Assembly: GCA_964503335.1 (NCBI GenBank)
Contig: CAZCZZ010000015.1
Span: forward strand, 1 to 64,000
Direction: 5' to 3'
DNA: 64,000 nucleotides
Origin: CAZCZZ01 sp964503335
GTDB taxonomy: Bacteria; Verrucomicrobiota; Kiritimatiellia; CAIVKH01
In this document: piece after piece, positions 43,676 through 53,477 of the stretch
Layout of the letters: each line of letters starts with the position of its first letter
Position numbering within the stretch: the first letter of the stretch is position 1
Notes under the pieces: model-generated
What the model was told of the DNA's origin: nothing
Database searches by the model: none
Seen by the model: only the letters and a program-made list of their open reading frames with translations
Program-made: the position numbers and the translations under genes

Positions 43676-46600
43676 CTACTCGAGCCTGATGCGGTAGATG
43701 TACGGTCCATGCCCTGTAGCAGTCTTGTCGGTAACGGTATTCAGAGGGGGCGTCCCCGGCACATTCGTAGCAACAGTGAACAGGAATCCTTCTATCAGGT
43801 TTGTTGAACGCTGTAGGCGGTAATTCCTGTTTGAGGCGCTCTGCCACCTCACCACGATGCCATGATCATCCGATCCCGGGAAGCCGCTCTCGTTACCCTT
43901 GAGCCGGAGATACGAATTGCTATCGAGAGGATCAGAACCGGCGATGGCCTCCACCCAGTCAGGGACGCGATCGCCATCGCCGTCATACGCGAAACTTGTC
44001 CACTTCAGGTAATCGAAATCGCCCACATAGGCGTTGGAAGAATTGGCATCCAGCACGAGGCGAACACTTTTCACTCCGGGCGTTGCAAGGTTGAACTGCC
44101 GCACAACATTCGACCACACCTGCCATCCACCGGTATTAGGAACTGTAATGGCCCCCGTCACATTGGACCCGTCAATCTCCACGTGGAATGAGGCACCTGG
44201 ACTGGGATTCGCCACGCGAATCGAGACTTCGTAGAGACCCGTCGTGGGGAACAGCGCGGCGTAGGTCAACCACTCGCCTGCCTTGACGAAATTGACGACG
44301 TAGCCGTTCCCTGTTCCCGCTTCGGCAAGAACATCAACGCCTTCCTGCAATCGGTAACTTGCTCCGAGGTTCTGTGTCTCCGCATCGTGATAGGCGAGTC
44401 CCTCACCGCCGAAATCGAAGTTCTCGATTTCCATCACGCCCGGCAGTCTGAGTGGAGATGCTGCATAAGGCACCCGACCCGTCACGGATACACTCACGGC
44501 AACGTTGCTGGACAAATCGCCAAACCACGCGACGAACTCCTTCAACATCTTCCACTGGAAGTTATAAGCACCTGGTGCAGAAGGTGCAAGGAGCCTAGCC
44601 GTAAACGTGCCCTCCTGGCCGTAGGTCACGGCATCGCCACCGTTGAGATCAATGCGGTTCACGCCCCAGGTCTGGTTATCTGTCGGATTCTGCGCCCCGA
44701 GCCGCTGACCCTGAGCCGCCGACCATATCTCTGAACCCGTATTCCTCATGGTGATAGACACGTCGTACTTATGCCCAACCACCATGAATGTGGGCACGGT
44801 CTGACGCACGAATTGCGCAGACCTCAATGCGGGCACGGGATCAACTTGCACCGTGACCGGCGGTGACGTCGCGCCAAACCATGCCACCCCATCCTGGACC
44901 ATGCGCCACTGGAACGTCGCCAGGCCTGTCGTTGAGGGCGCTTTGACGAGGAAGGAAAAGACATTCGTCTCGCCGGGATAAACAAGTTGAGTTGAGCTCA
45001 ACTCAACCCTGTTTGTGCCCCATGTCAGCGAATCTTGAGGTCCCTGTGAACCCAATCGAAAAGACCCAGCCCGCGACCAAACTGATGTACCAACATTCTG
45101 CACAGCCACCTGCACTGTGAACTGCCCACCCGCAAACATCTGGGTTTGCACGACTTGACCCACGAAGAGCGCGTCGTTGGGAATGACCGTTATGTTCACA
45201 GTGCGGCATGATGACCAAACGGAAGTGACCGCTGTGTCGCTTGCGCAGCGAGCGACAGCTCGCACACAATATGTGCTGGTGCTGTTCCACACATGCGTCG
45301 CGCACAAGGTGCCGACGGGAAGCCAGCCCGAACCCGTCCCATCGCCCCAATCGATCTGGTACTGAACAGCGTGGTCAAAGGAATTCGACGCGCCACCAGC
45401 GCAATACGACAGGGGGCGATTAGCAAAGCCGCTGCCCGATCCTGTGGGCGTGACAGGCGGTGACAACTCTTCAACTGCACCTGCCCCCGAACATCCTCTC
45501 GTGTTTATTCCGCTGGTCTTGTCCGAGCTGACCGATATGTCGCCGCCATAGCCCTGTACCGCGTTGGGACCGAAGGTGATCGCGACATTCGCGCTGCCGC
45601 CTGAGTTAACCGTGAAGCTGTGCGGGCTCGCGCTGAATCCATTCGGGCAGGCAATCGACGCGACGCTCAGCGCGCTGCTCCCGTCGTTGTAGACCGTCAT
45701 GGTCCGCTGGGCGCTCTGTCCCACCGTGACATTCCCGAAGGCCAGGTCTCCATCCAACCGGATGATGCGCGTGACTGCGGCGACGCCCGAACCCGAGCAA
45801 CCTCGCGTGCTTGTTCCGCTGGTCTTGTCCGAGCTGACCGATATGTCACCGCCGTAGCCCTGGACGGCGGCGGGGCTGAAGGTGATCGTGACATTCGCGC
45901 TGCCGCCTGCGTTAACCGTGAAGCTCTGCGGGCTCGCGCTGAACCCATTCGGGCAGGCAATCGACGCGACACTCAGCGCGCCGCTCCCGTCGTTGTAGAC
46001 CGTCATGGTCCGCTGGGCGCTCTGTCCCACCGTGACANNNNNNNNNNNNNNNNNNNNNNNNNNNNNNNNNNNNNNNNNNNNNNNNNNNNNNNNNNNNNNN
46101 NNNNNNNNNNNNNNNNNNNNNNNNNNNNNNNNNNNNNGCTCCCGTCGTTGTAGACCGTCATGGTCCGCTGGGCGCTCTGTCCCACCGTGACATTCCCGAA
46201 GGCCAGGTCTCCATCCAACCGGATGATGCGCGTGACTGCGGCGACGCCCGAACCCGAGCAACCTCGCGTGCTTGTTCCGCTGGTCTTGTCCGAGCTGACC
46301 GATATGTCACCGCCGTAGCCCTGGACGGCGGCGGGGCTGAAGGTGATCGTGACATTCGCGCTGCCGCCTGCGTTAACCGTGAAGCTCTGCGGGCTCGCGC
46401 TGAACCCATTCGGGCACGAGATCGACGTGACGCTGAGCGCTCCGCTCCCGTCGTTGTAGACGGTCATGGTCCGCTGGGCGCTCTGTCCCACTGTGACATT
46501 CCCGAAGGCCAGGTCTCCATCCAACCGGATGATGCGCGTGACCGCGGCGACGCCCGAACCCGAACATCCTCGCGTGCTTGTTCCGCTGGTCTTGTCCGAA

Positions 46601-48093
46601 CTGACCGTGATGTCGCCGCCGTAGCTCTGCACCTCATTGGGACTGAAGGTGATCGTGACATTCGCGCTGCCGCCTGCGTTAACCGTGAAGCTCTGCGGGC
46701 TCGCGCTGAACCCATTCGGGCAGGCAATCGACGTGACGTTCAAGGCCGAATTCCCAGAGTTGTTGATTTTCATCGTCGCGCTCAGCGTCTGACCGACAAT
46801 TACGTTCCCAAATGCAAGACTGCCGGACAGACCAATAATTCTCGTTGCGACCCCATCTCCCGACGCCATTGTTGAATTTATCCCCTCCGTGTAATCACTG
46901 TTGACCGTAATTGGCCCCTGATAATGGGCTGCGGAAGTGGGCGCAAAAGTCACAGTAACAGATCTAGATGAGCCTTTGTTTATACTACCGCCGCTCCAGT
47001 TTCCGCTGAAGCCCTGGGGGTACGCAATACTAGATACAGTCAAAGCAGAATTGCCGCTGTTCTGAATTGTCATTGTCTGCTGCGCCGTTGTCCCGAAAGG
47101 AATGCTACCAAATGGAAATGTTGGGTTCGGCGTGACCGTCATGATCTTCGTCACGGCAACTGCGCCATAATCTGTTGGCGCCCATCCATTCCCAGGTCCG
47201 ACAACTCCTGATGCAGTCACGGGAATAACTCTGTAGTCATATTCTGTGCCAGGGACAAGCCCACCGCTTAACATATCGTCATATGTTCTGCTTAATGACA
47301 ACCCGATATAGGCAAATGCATTTCCAGAATTACGCACGCGTCTGTAGATGTAGTACCTACTGACGCTCTGTGGCGGCGCCGTCCACGCTAGTACAATCCT
47401 GTCCGCATACGAGTAATATGTGGCAGACAGGTCTTTTACAACAAACGGATCCCATGTGATTTTCAAATATGGGGCGTTGCCATCCGTCACGCTCTCAATA
47501 ATGGCACTCTTGCCATTCCACCCCGCCCCAATGAGTCCAATTCCGAATGCCCGACTTGTCGATGCACCTTGCGATTCGAGTAACGCGTTGAGGTCGTCAA
47601 TAAGCTGGCCATAATCATATGACACTGAATACCAACGCTGCGCACCTTGATTAAGAAAACCCGCACCGCCATAGTATGGGGGAGGATCCATATAGGTTGC
47701 GCTGGATCCAACGGCATCGTATAGAGATTTTGCATCAGGTGAAGAGCTGTATGCAGTACTGAGGCGTTTTAGACTGATTCCCGGATCACCCGTCATGGAA
47801 TTCACATAAAGCCATACCTCAATATGAGTGACGCGTGCTCCATTCCACTGCTCCTGACTGAAATCATTCCAAAGCATTCCGCGACTCTGCCACGGTTGTG
47901 CAATAAGATCATACCAATATCCTATATTTGGCCTGGTCGCGTACCAATTATAGGTTCCAGGAACATAGGCACCATACTCGACTCTTCCCGAATGATTGGG
48001 CCACACTGTTGACTGCGTCGCATTCGCCCAGCCGACGGACAGCAGCCAAAACGCCAGACTACAGATGACAGCTACACATTGAGCTATGCTCAT
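43676..48093 (-). CDS. Giant secreted repeat protein (ASH/FN3/PKD/NBR1-Ig/CBM6), broken by assembly gap
   Basis: At least 1440 residues are visible. Order from the N-terminus: signal peptide (MSIAQCVAVICSLAFWLLSV...), an uncharacterised beta-rich domain, FN3 (WTAPPQSVSRYYIYRRV), a divergent ASH-like repeat, then several 102-residue ASH-like repeats starting TRIIRLDGDLAFGNVTVGQS. After these come a PKD domain (QIDWGDGTGSGWLPVG), two NBR1-type Ig domains (each with an FQW[RK]M motif followed by VAWFG), CBM6 (GVMEIENFDFGGEGLAYHDA), a DGDGDRVPDWVEAIAGSDP calcium-type repeat, and a C-terminal YRLQRSTNLIEGF domain. The two sides of the gap read in different frames because the 100-N run is not the true length. 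It is probably a cell-surface or extracellular glycan-binding or adhesive protein. Confidence 0.88.
45478..46848 (-). repeat. Tandem 306-bp repeats encoding ASH-like domains
   Basis: At least four near-identical copies are seen. The same landmark, GATGATGCGC, falls at 45761, 46222 and 46528; the last two are exactly 306 bp apart. Most mismatches are in a few positions (for example QSFTVNAGG versus HSFTVNSGG). The 100-N gap at 46038-46137 lies inside the array, so the copy number is uncertain. The copy nearest the PKD domain is the most divergent at its end. Confidence 0.85.
46038..46137. other. Scaffold gap, 100 N, in repeat array
   Basis: A placeholder gap caused most likely by repeat collapse. 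The 306-bp period and the observed landmark spacing of 461 bp across it imply a true gap of 251 bp plus a multiple of 306 bp. Confidence 0.9.
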
Positions 48094-48289
48094 GCTGTTA
48101 AGAAGTGGCTTTTCGGGCAGCGCGGACACCCGTGTTCTGAGACCGGGTTGAAAGATTGTTGCCATACGATAGTTCTAGGAGTGCCGCGCTACAGGCGTCA
48201 AGCCTCAAAACGGATAAATACACTCTGCGATATCCGATTTCGATGCTTCGTGAGGCTCCGTGGAGTATAGTTCTGCGACTGACTGCGCC

Positions 48290-48396
48290 CCAGGCAGGCC
48301 TGATCGATCACGGCGATGCTGACCAGTTCGCCCCAACGACCGATGGCGAGGTCACCGCTCAGGAGCTTGATGGCGGTCGTTTCCCCGCACCCGTCA
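48290..48396 (-). pseudogene. Remnant of an ABC-F type ATPase
   Basis: Just past the xerC stop, the minus strand encodes PDGCGETTAIKLLSGDL and then SIAVIDQACLG. This looks like a P-loop with the signature of ABC-F proteins (compare GPNGCGKTT...LLSG), but with Glu for Lys and no continuation. It lies between xerC and the giant repeat protein, in a spacer of about 300 bp, and suggests a decayed gene. Confidence 0.42.
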
Positions 48397-49350
48397 GGCG
48401 CGCGGATGCGCCTTGTCATAGACTTCCTTCAGTCGCTCGATGCTGACGTGTGTGTAAATTTGTGTGGTCGACAAGCTCGCGTGGCCGAGCAGTTCCTGAA
48501 CGCTTCGCAGATCCGCTCCAGCGTCCAGAAGGTGCGTAGCGAAGCTGTGGCGCAGAGCGTGGGGTGAGAGTTCCGGGTTCAGGTTTGCGGTGATCAGGTA
48601 CTTCTTCATCATCCGCTCGACGGACCGCGGCGTGAGCCGACCGCCGTGCTTGTTCAGGAACACTGCTGGCGCTTTGCCGCTCTTACCGAGAAACATGCAG
48701 AAGATGTCGCGCTGTTCCATGGCCTTTCGCAGCGCCTTGCAGGCATGTGATCCAAGCGGGCAGAGACGCTCCTTCTTCCCTTTGCCGCGAACGCGCGCGA
48801 CACCCGAAAGCATGTCCACCTGGTTATCGTTCAAGCCGGTAAGTTCGCTCACGCGAAGCCCCGCGCTGTAGAGGACCTCAAGGATCGCCGCATCGCGGAC
48901 CTTCGAATACTCCGTCCACGTCTTGCTGAATACGTCGCCTTCCGCCGTTTCCGCCAACGGCGCCTCAAGGAGCCGCTTCATCTCGTCCTTGCTCAGTATG
49001 GTCGGAAGGTTGCGCGGCTTCTTCGGCAGAACGACGGCGCTGAATGGATTGTTCTTCAGGACCTCCTCGCGCATGAGAAAGCGGAAGAAGGATCGCATGC
49101 TGGCAAGTTTGCGGCGCGTGGTGGTCGCCTTCGATCCCGACTTCTGGTAGCTCACGAGGAATCGCCGCGCCGCAAAGCGATCCACTTCCTTCCAGCGGAA
49201 CGGCGGCTTCGCGTCATCGCCCCACTGCTGGGCAATGAACTGGCGGATATCCATCAAGTAGTTGGTCAGCGTGTGATGCGACGCATCACGCTCCGCTTCA
49301 AGGTATCGGGCAAACTGCTCCAGCGCCGGATCATTGTCGGACGTGGTCAT
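48394..49350 (-). CDS. xerC: Tyrosine recombinase XerC/XerD-like
   Basis: A 318-residue tyrosine recombinase. The N-terminal SAM-like domain is at 10-110. The catalytic set is Arg (AGLRVSELTGL), Lys (RGKGKKERLCPL), His-Arg (SPHALRHSFATHLL), His (LLGHASLSTTQIYTHV) and Tyr (IYTHV). It resolves chromosome dimers at dif sites with its partner; XerC versus XerD cannot be told apart. It follows topA by 15 bp at the end of the dprA-topA run. Confidence 0.92.
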   Translation of the reverse strand: MTTSDNDPALEQFARYLEAERDASHHTLTNYLMDIRQFIAQQWGDDAKPPFRWKEVDRFAARRFLVSYQKSGSKATTTRRKLASMRSFFRFLMREEVLKNNPFSAVVLPKKPRNLPTILSKDEMKRLLEAPLAETAEGDVFSKTWTEYSKVRDAAILEVLYSAGLRVSELTGLNDNQVDMLSGVARVRGKGKKERLCPLGSHACKALRKAMEQRDIFCMFLGKSGKAPAVFLNKHGGRLTPRSVERMMKKYLITANLNPELSPHALRHSFATHLLDAGADLRSVQELLGHASLSTTQIYTHVSIERLKEVYDKAHPRA

Positions 49351-49365
49351 GGAGCTGGCTCGATT

Positions 49366-51924
49366 CTACTTCCCCGCCTTCTCTTTCTTCTTGGCGCGCG
49401 GCAGCAGATTCAATGTCTCGATCTTCTCGTCGTAACCCGGGACCTGATCCGCATAGCGACGCAGCATCTTCTTCAAGGCCATCGACTGCTTCAACGTGAG
49501 CACCTTCTTCACGCGGAACTGGCGATTCAGGGAATCAAAGAAGCCGTGGTCATCCCATGTCATCTTTCCCTTCGTCACCGGCGGCTTCCATTCCTTCACC
49601 GCGCCCATGAGTTCCAGGATCGGTCCAGCATAGGGATCGCCGTCGGCCACTGGCTGCTGGTCCAACCCAAGCTCCTTCGCGATCGCCTCGAAGTTCGGCA
49701 CCTGGTCCGCATACTTGAAGAGAAGCTTGTCAAGATACGCGCTCTGGTTCGTCGAAAGGCCGCGGCCCGCGCGCACCTGGTCCCGCAGGGATTCGTAGAA
49801 CTTCTTGTCGTCGTACGTCCGCTTCCCGATCGTGCGCGGCTCGCCGAAGGTGATGCCTTCCAGAAGTTCGCACTTGCGTGTCATCTCGGGCGACGGCGGA
49901 AGCTGCGTCACGACGTGCTCGCGCAAGGTCTCGCCCAATCCAAGCCGTTTGGCCTCGGCCTCCAGCTTCGGTAGTTGATCCCTGTAGCGCGCCGCCACCT
50001 TGAGCAACGCATCCATCTGGCGCTCGGAAACCGGCTGCGCTTCCTTGTCCTCGAGCTGGTCTCGGACTGACAGCACGAACTTGGAATCGCTGTACGTCTT
50101 GCGGCCACGCTTGGTCTCCGGCCCCCACGTCTTTACATCGTTCAGCACGTTCAGCAAGGCGGACACAACTTTCTTGTCAGCCGGCGGAACCTTCGCGCCT
50201 TCAACCCACACGACGAAAGCCGTGTAAAACTCGCGCAACATCTGATGCCACTCGACCTTGCCCTCCTCCACTTCATCGAGCAGCAGCTCCATGTTGGCGG
50301 TGAACTTGATGTCGAAAAGGCTCGGCAGATATTTCACCAGGAAATCATTCACGGCCAGGCCCATGGTGGTCGGCTTCAAGGCGCGCTTGTCCTTGAGAAC
50401 ATACTGGCGATCCACGATGGTCGATATGGTCTGCGCATATGTGCTGGGGCGGCCGACTCCATTTTCTTCCAGGGCCTTGACGAGCGAAGCTTCGGTAAAG
50501 CGCGGCGGCGGCTGGGTTTCCTTGCGTTCCTCCAGCCACTCCATCTTCTCAAGCGATTCACCTTCATCGAGCGGCGGCAGAGGCGTCTCTTGTTCGCCGT
50601 CCTCGTTCTTTGCTTCTTCCTCGCGGCGCTGCTCGGCGCCGGTGACACGCATATAGCCGGGGAAGGTGATTTCCGAAGCCGTGGCCCTGAACAAATACGT
50701 GCTAGTCTTGCCCGCCGGCGGCGGCGCTTCGATTTCCGCCGTTCGCTGCGCAATTTGTGCGGGTGACATCTGGCAGGCGACAAATCGTTCCCAGATCAGC
50801 TTGTAGAGCTTGAGTTCGTCGGGATCCAGATACCTGGCCACCGATTCCGGCGTGCGGGTCACGTCCGTGGGCCGAATCGCCTCGTGAGCTTCCTGCGCGC
50901 TGGCCTTGCTCTTAAAGAAGTTAGGCGTGTCCGGGATGAACTCACGTCCAAACGTCTTTCCAATGAACTCGCGCGCCGCTTGCACCGCCTCCGGGGCCAA
51001 TGCCACGGAGTCGGTACGCATGTAGGTGATCAAGCCGACCGGCCCGTCACCGAAGTCCTTGCCTTCATACAGCTTCTGCGCGAGTTGCATCGTGCGCTTG
51101 GGCGGATACCCGAGACGGCTCGATGCCGATTGCTGCAATGTGCTGGTGATGAAGGAAGGCGGGGCGCGGCGGGAAAGCTCGCGGCGTATGATAGCCGACA
51201 CCTTGAGTGTGCGGCCTTCGAGATCGGCGCGAATCTTGTGCGCCTCCTCCGCAGCCTTGATGTCAGCCTTCTCGCCATTGATCTTCGCGAGCCTGATCTC
51301 GAACACATCGCGCGGGTCCACCAGCTTGCGCACCTTCGCGCCGAGGAGCCAGAATTCCTCCGGCTTGAAGTTGATGATCTCCCGCTCGCGTTCGCAGACA
51401 AGGCGAAGCGCGGCCGACTGCACGCGTCCGGCGCTGGTGGCGCCGCGAATCTGTCGCCAAAGCAATGGGCTGACCTGATAACCGACAATGCGATCGAGGA
51501 TTCGCCGAGCCTGCTGTGAATCGACCTTGTTCTGGTCAATCTTGCGCGGCTCCTGAAACGCCTTCCGGATCGCAGGCGCTGTGATTTCGTTGTAGGTGAC
51601 GCGCAGGTATTTGCGCGGATCGTTCTTTGTGCGGAGCGCGGCCTCAAGATGCCACGCGATGGCCTCTCCCTCACGGTCAGGGTCGGGCGCGAGATAAATC
51701 GTGTCCGCCGTCGATGCGATTTCCTTCAGCTCCTTGATCACCTTCGCCCGCGTATCGATGTTGACGTACTTCGGCTTGAAGTCGTTCTCCAAGTCAACGC
51801 CCAGCTCCTTCTGCGGCAAATCCCGCACATGGCCCATCGACGCTTTGACGATGTAATCCTTCCCCAGGATCTTATTGATCGTCTTTGCTTTCGCCGGCGA
51901 CTCAACGATGACGAGGTTTTTCAT
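49366..51924 (-). CDS. topA: DNA topoisomerase I with atypical C-terminal repeats
   Basis: An 852-residue type IA topoisomerase. It has a Toprim domain (KNLVIVESPAKAKTINKILG, PDPDREGEAIAWHLE), active Tyr301 (GLITYMRTDS) and the conserved GRPSTYAQTI segment (about 491). After about residue 590 the usual tetracysteine zinc fingers are missing. Three copies of a module of about 65 residues appear instead (about 596-665, 690-755, 773-840), each with a pattern like DDKKFYESLRDQ...LSxxQ...L.K...KYADQVP. The end is Lys-rich. It removes negative supercoils. The module's function is unknown; DNA binding is inferred. Confidence 0.95.
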   Translation of the reverse strand: MKNLVIVESPAKAKTINKILGKDYIVKASMGHVRDLPQKELGVDLENDFKPKYVNIDTRAKVIKELKEIASTADTIYLAPDPDREGEAIAWHLEAALRTKNDPRKYLRVTYNEITAPAIRKAFQEPRKIDQNKVDSQQARRILDRIVGYQVSPLLWRQIRGATSAGRVQSAALRLVCEREREIINFKPEEFWLLGAKVRKLVDPRDVFEIRLAKINGEKADIKAAEEAHKIRADLEGRTLKVSAIIRRELSRRAPPSFITSTLQQSASSRLGYPPKRTMQLAQKLYEGKDFGDGPVGLITYMRTDSVALAPEAVQAAREFIGKTFGREFIPDTPNFFKSKASAQEAHEAIRPTDVTRTPESVARYLDPDELKLYKLIWERFVACQMSPAQIAQRTAEIEAPPPAGKTSTYLFRATASEITFPGYMRVTGAEQRREEEAKNEDGEQETPLPPLDEGESLEKMEWLEERKETQPPPRFTEASLVKALEENGVGRPSTYAQTISTIVDRQYVLKDKRALKPTTMGLAVNDFLVKYLPSLFDIKFTANMELLLDEVEEGKVEWHQMLREFYTAFVVWVEGAKVPPADKKVVSALLNVLNDVKTWGPETKRGRKTYSDSKFVLSVRDQLEDKEAQPVSERQMDALLKVAARYRDQLPKLEAEAKRLGLGETLREHVVTQLPPSPEMTRKCELLEGITFGEPRTIGKRTYDDKKFYESLRDQVRAGRGLSTNQSAYLDKLLFKYADQVPNFEAIAKELGLDQQPVADGDPYAGPILELMGAVKEWKPPVTKGKMTWDDHGFFDSLNRQFRVKKVLTLKQSMALKKMLRRYADQVPGYDEKIETLNLLPRAKKKEKAGK

Positions 51925-51925
51925 G

Positions 51926-52370
51926 AGAGATTGGAGATAGGAGATGCGAGATTTGAAATTCTGATCATAAGCCGCGTTCCTTGGTGTTTTTCTGCATCGT
52001 CACAAAGATTGCGAGTAACTCGTCAGTTTCTTCCCAAAGCGGGCTGAGCGAAGAGGATTGAACCCGGCAATCCTCGCGAAGTAGCTCAATCCACATCTGT
52101 GTCTCATCTGCCTCTTGGAGACAATTTCCGATCTTCGCAACAAAATCAGCGCGGCTCCTCGCGCGTGATGCTTCGCGATAGTTGGCTGCGACAGACGTTC
52201 CAGACCGAAGCATCTGCCTGCCGACCACATCAACCTCTGCACGATTCCGAGGCAACTCAGTGTAAAGACGAATGACTTTCCCGGCGTATTCCTTGGTTCG
52301 GCGCCTCAAGTCCTGTCGTGGTTTCTCTGGTGCTGAGTTTCGCATCTCAAGTCTCAAATCTCGAATCTCT
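51926..52370. repeat. Imperfect inverted repeats flanking the four-helix gene
   Basis: Left GAGAGATTGGAGAT... (from 51926) and right, on the opposite strand, GAGAGATTCGAGAT... (from about 52370 leftwards) are similar over about 30 bp. They bracket the four-helix-bundle gene between topA and dprA, which suggests insertion of a small cassette. Confidence 0.45.
51965..52345 (-). CDS. Four-helix bundle protein (23S rRNA IVP-like)
   Basis: A 126-residue all-helical protein with the pattern of the family: AGKVIRLYTELPRNRAEVDV, RQMLRSGTSVAANYREASRA, DFVAKIGNCLQEADETQMWI and ELLAIFVTMQKN. Such proteins were first seen inside 23S rRNA intervening sequences and are widespread as solo genes next to unrelated genes; their role is unknown. 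ATG 52345 is preferred; an in-frame TTG 12 bp upstream overlaps the dprA stop. Confidence 0.85.
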   Translation of the reverse strand: MRNSAPEKPRQDLRRRTKEYAGKVIRLYTELPRNRAEVDVVGRQMLRSGTSVAANYREASRARSRADFVAKIGNCLQEADETQMWIELLREDCRVQSSSLSPLWEETDELLAIFVTMQKNTKERGL

Positions 52371-53477
52371 CAGTTCCTTGACCAGCTCCACAATGCGGCC
52401 CGGCAGTATACGGACGACCCGCTTCATTTCCAGCCCCATCAGCATCGCGCTTACCTTCGCACTCGGGAGAGCGGCTTCGCGCGTAAGTTCATCCACGTCG
52501 AGATTTCCCTTCCACAACGCTTTCACAATCGCTTGTTCGGGTTCGGAGAGCGGGACATCCGGGCGCTTCGTGTTCTGCTTTGCGGATCTCTTTTGCTCCG
52601 TCGGAAGCAGCGCGTCGAACTCCTGCAGAATGTCGTCCACATCTTCGACGAGGCGGGCGCCTTCCTTGATGAGGTGATGCGTTCCGCGTGATGACGGCTG
52701 GTCGATGCGACCGGGTACGGCGAAGATCGTCTTGCCCTGCTCCGCCGCCATGTCCGCGGTGATCATCGCGCCGCTTTCCTTGCTCGCTTCCACCACGAGC
52801 AGTCCCATGCTCATGCCGGACACGATGCGGTTGCGGTACGGGAATGTGGTGCGGTCGGAGGGACGCCCCATCGTGTATTCGGAGATGACCGCGCCGTGCT
52901 CGGCGATACGATCCGCGAGTTCCGCATTCTCAGCCGGATACAGCTTGTCGATCGCGCTGCCAAGGACCGCGATAGTACGTCCGTCGCCTTTTAGCGCGGC
53001 TTTGTGTGCGGCAGTATCCACCCCGCGCGCGAGACCACTGATCACCGTGAAACCAGCTTTCGCGAGCTGGTATGAAAGCCGATCCGTCACCGACGAACCG
53101 TAATGCGTTGGCGTGCGCGTACCGACCACAGCAACCGAATGCCGGTCGCGCTTTTCAAGCGTGCCGCGGACGTACAGGGCGAGCGGTGGATCGTAGATGT
53201 TGCGAAGGGGCTTGGGGTAATCCTCATCGACGAAGGAAACGATGCGTGCGTGATGACGCCGCGCCTTATCTTCCTCACCTCCGGGATCCACTGTCCCTCT
53301 CTGTTCCATGATTCGCTTCGCCATCTCGCGTCCCACCCCTTCTGCTGTGAGAAGCGCAGCTTCGTCGGCTTCGAATATAGCTTCCGCCGATCCGACAGCG
53401 GCGATCAGGTTTCTCACGCGGACAGGCCCCATCCCGTCCATCATGTTCAATGCGATGTAGGCATCGCGCGGCGTCAT
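52347..53477 (-). CDS. dprA: DNA processing protein DprA
   Basis: A 376-residue DprA. It has an N-terminal HhH/SAM-like part (LNMMDGMGPVRVRNLIAAVG), a Rossmann core (VAVVGTRTPTHYGSSVTDRL, SGLARGVDTAAHKAAL, YPAENAELADRI, FPYRNRIVSGMSMGLLVVEA, SGAMITADMAAEQGKTIFAV), and a C-terminal winged helix. It loads RecA on incoming single-stranded DNA in transformation. It begins with an ATGA overlap on the unknown gene upstream. Confidence 0.95.
   Translation of the reverse strand: MTPRDAYIALNMMDGMGPVRVRNLIAAVGSAEAIFEADEAALLTAEGVGREMAKRIMEQRGTVDPGGEEDKARRHHARIVSFVDEDYPKPLRNIYDPPLALYVRGTLEKRDRHSVAVVGTRTPTHYGSSVTDRLSYQLAKAGFTVISGLARGVDTAAHKAALKGDGRTIAVLGSAIDKLYPAENAELADRIAEHGAVISEYTMGRPSDRTTFPYRNRIVSGMSMGLLVVEASKESGAMITADMAAEQGKTIFAVPGRIDQPSSRGTHHLIKEGARLVEDVDDILQEFDALLPTEQKRSAKQNTKRPDVPLSEPEQAIVKALWKGNLDVDELTREAALPSAKVSAMLMGLEMKRVVRILPGRIVELVKELRDSRFET

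Noticed and set aside
46003..46261. Frames on both sides of the second gap read as two separate genes
   Set aside because: Both continue the same 102-residue repeats; the shift of frame comes from the arbitrary 100-N gap.
45478..46848. CRISPR array interpretation of the repeated DNA
   Set aside because: The 306-bp units are coding and have no spacers.
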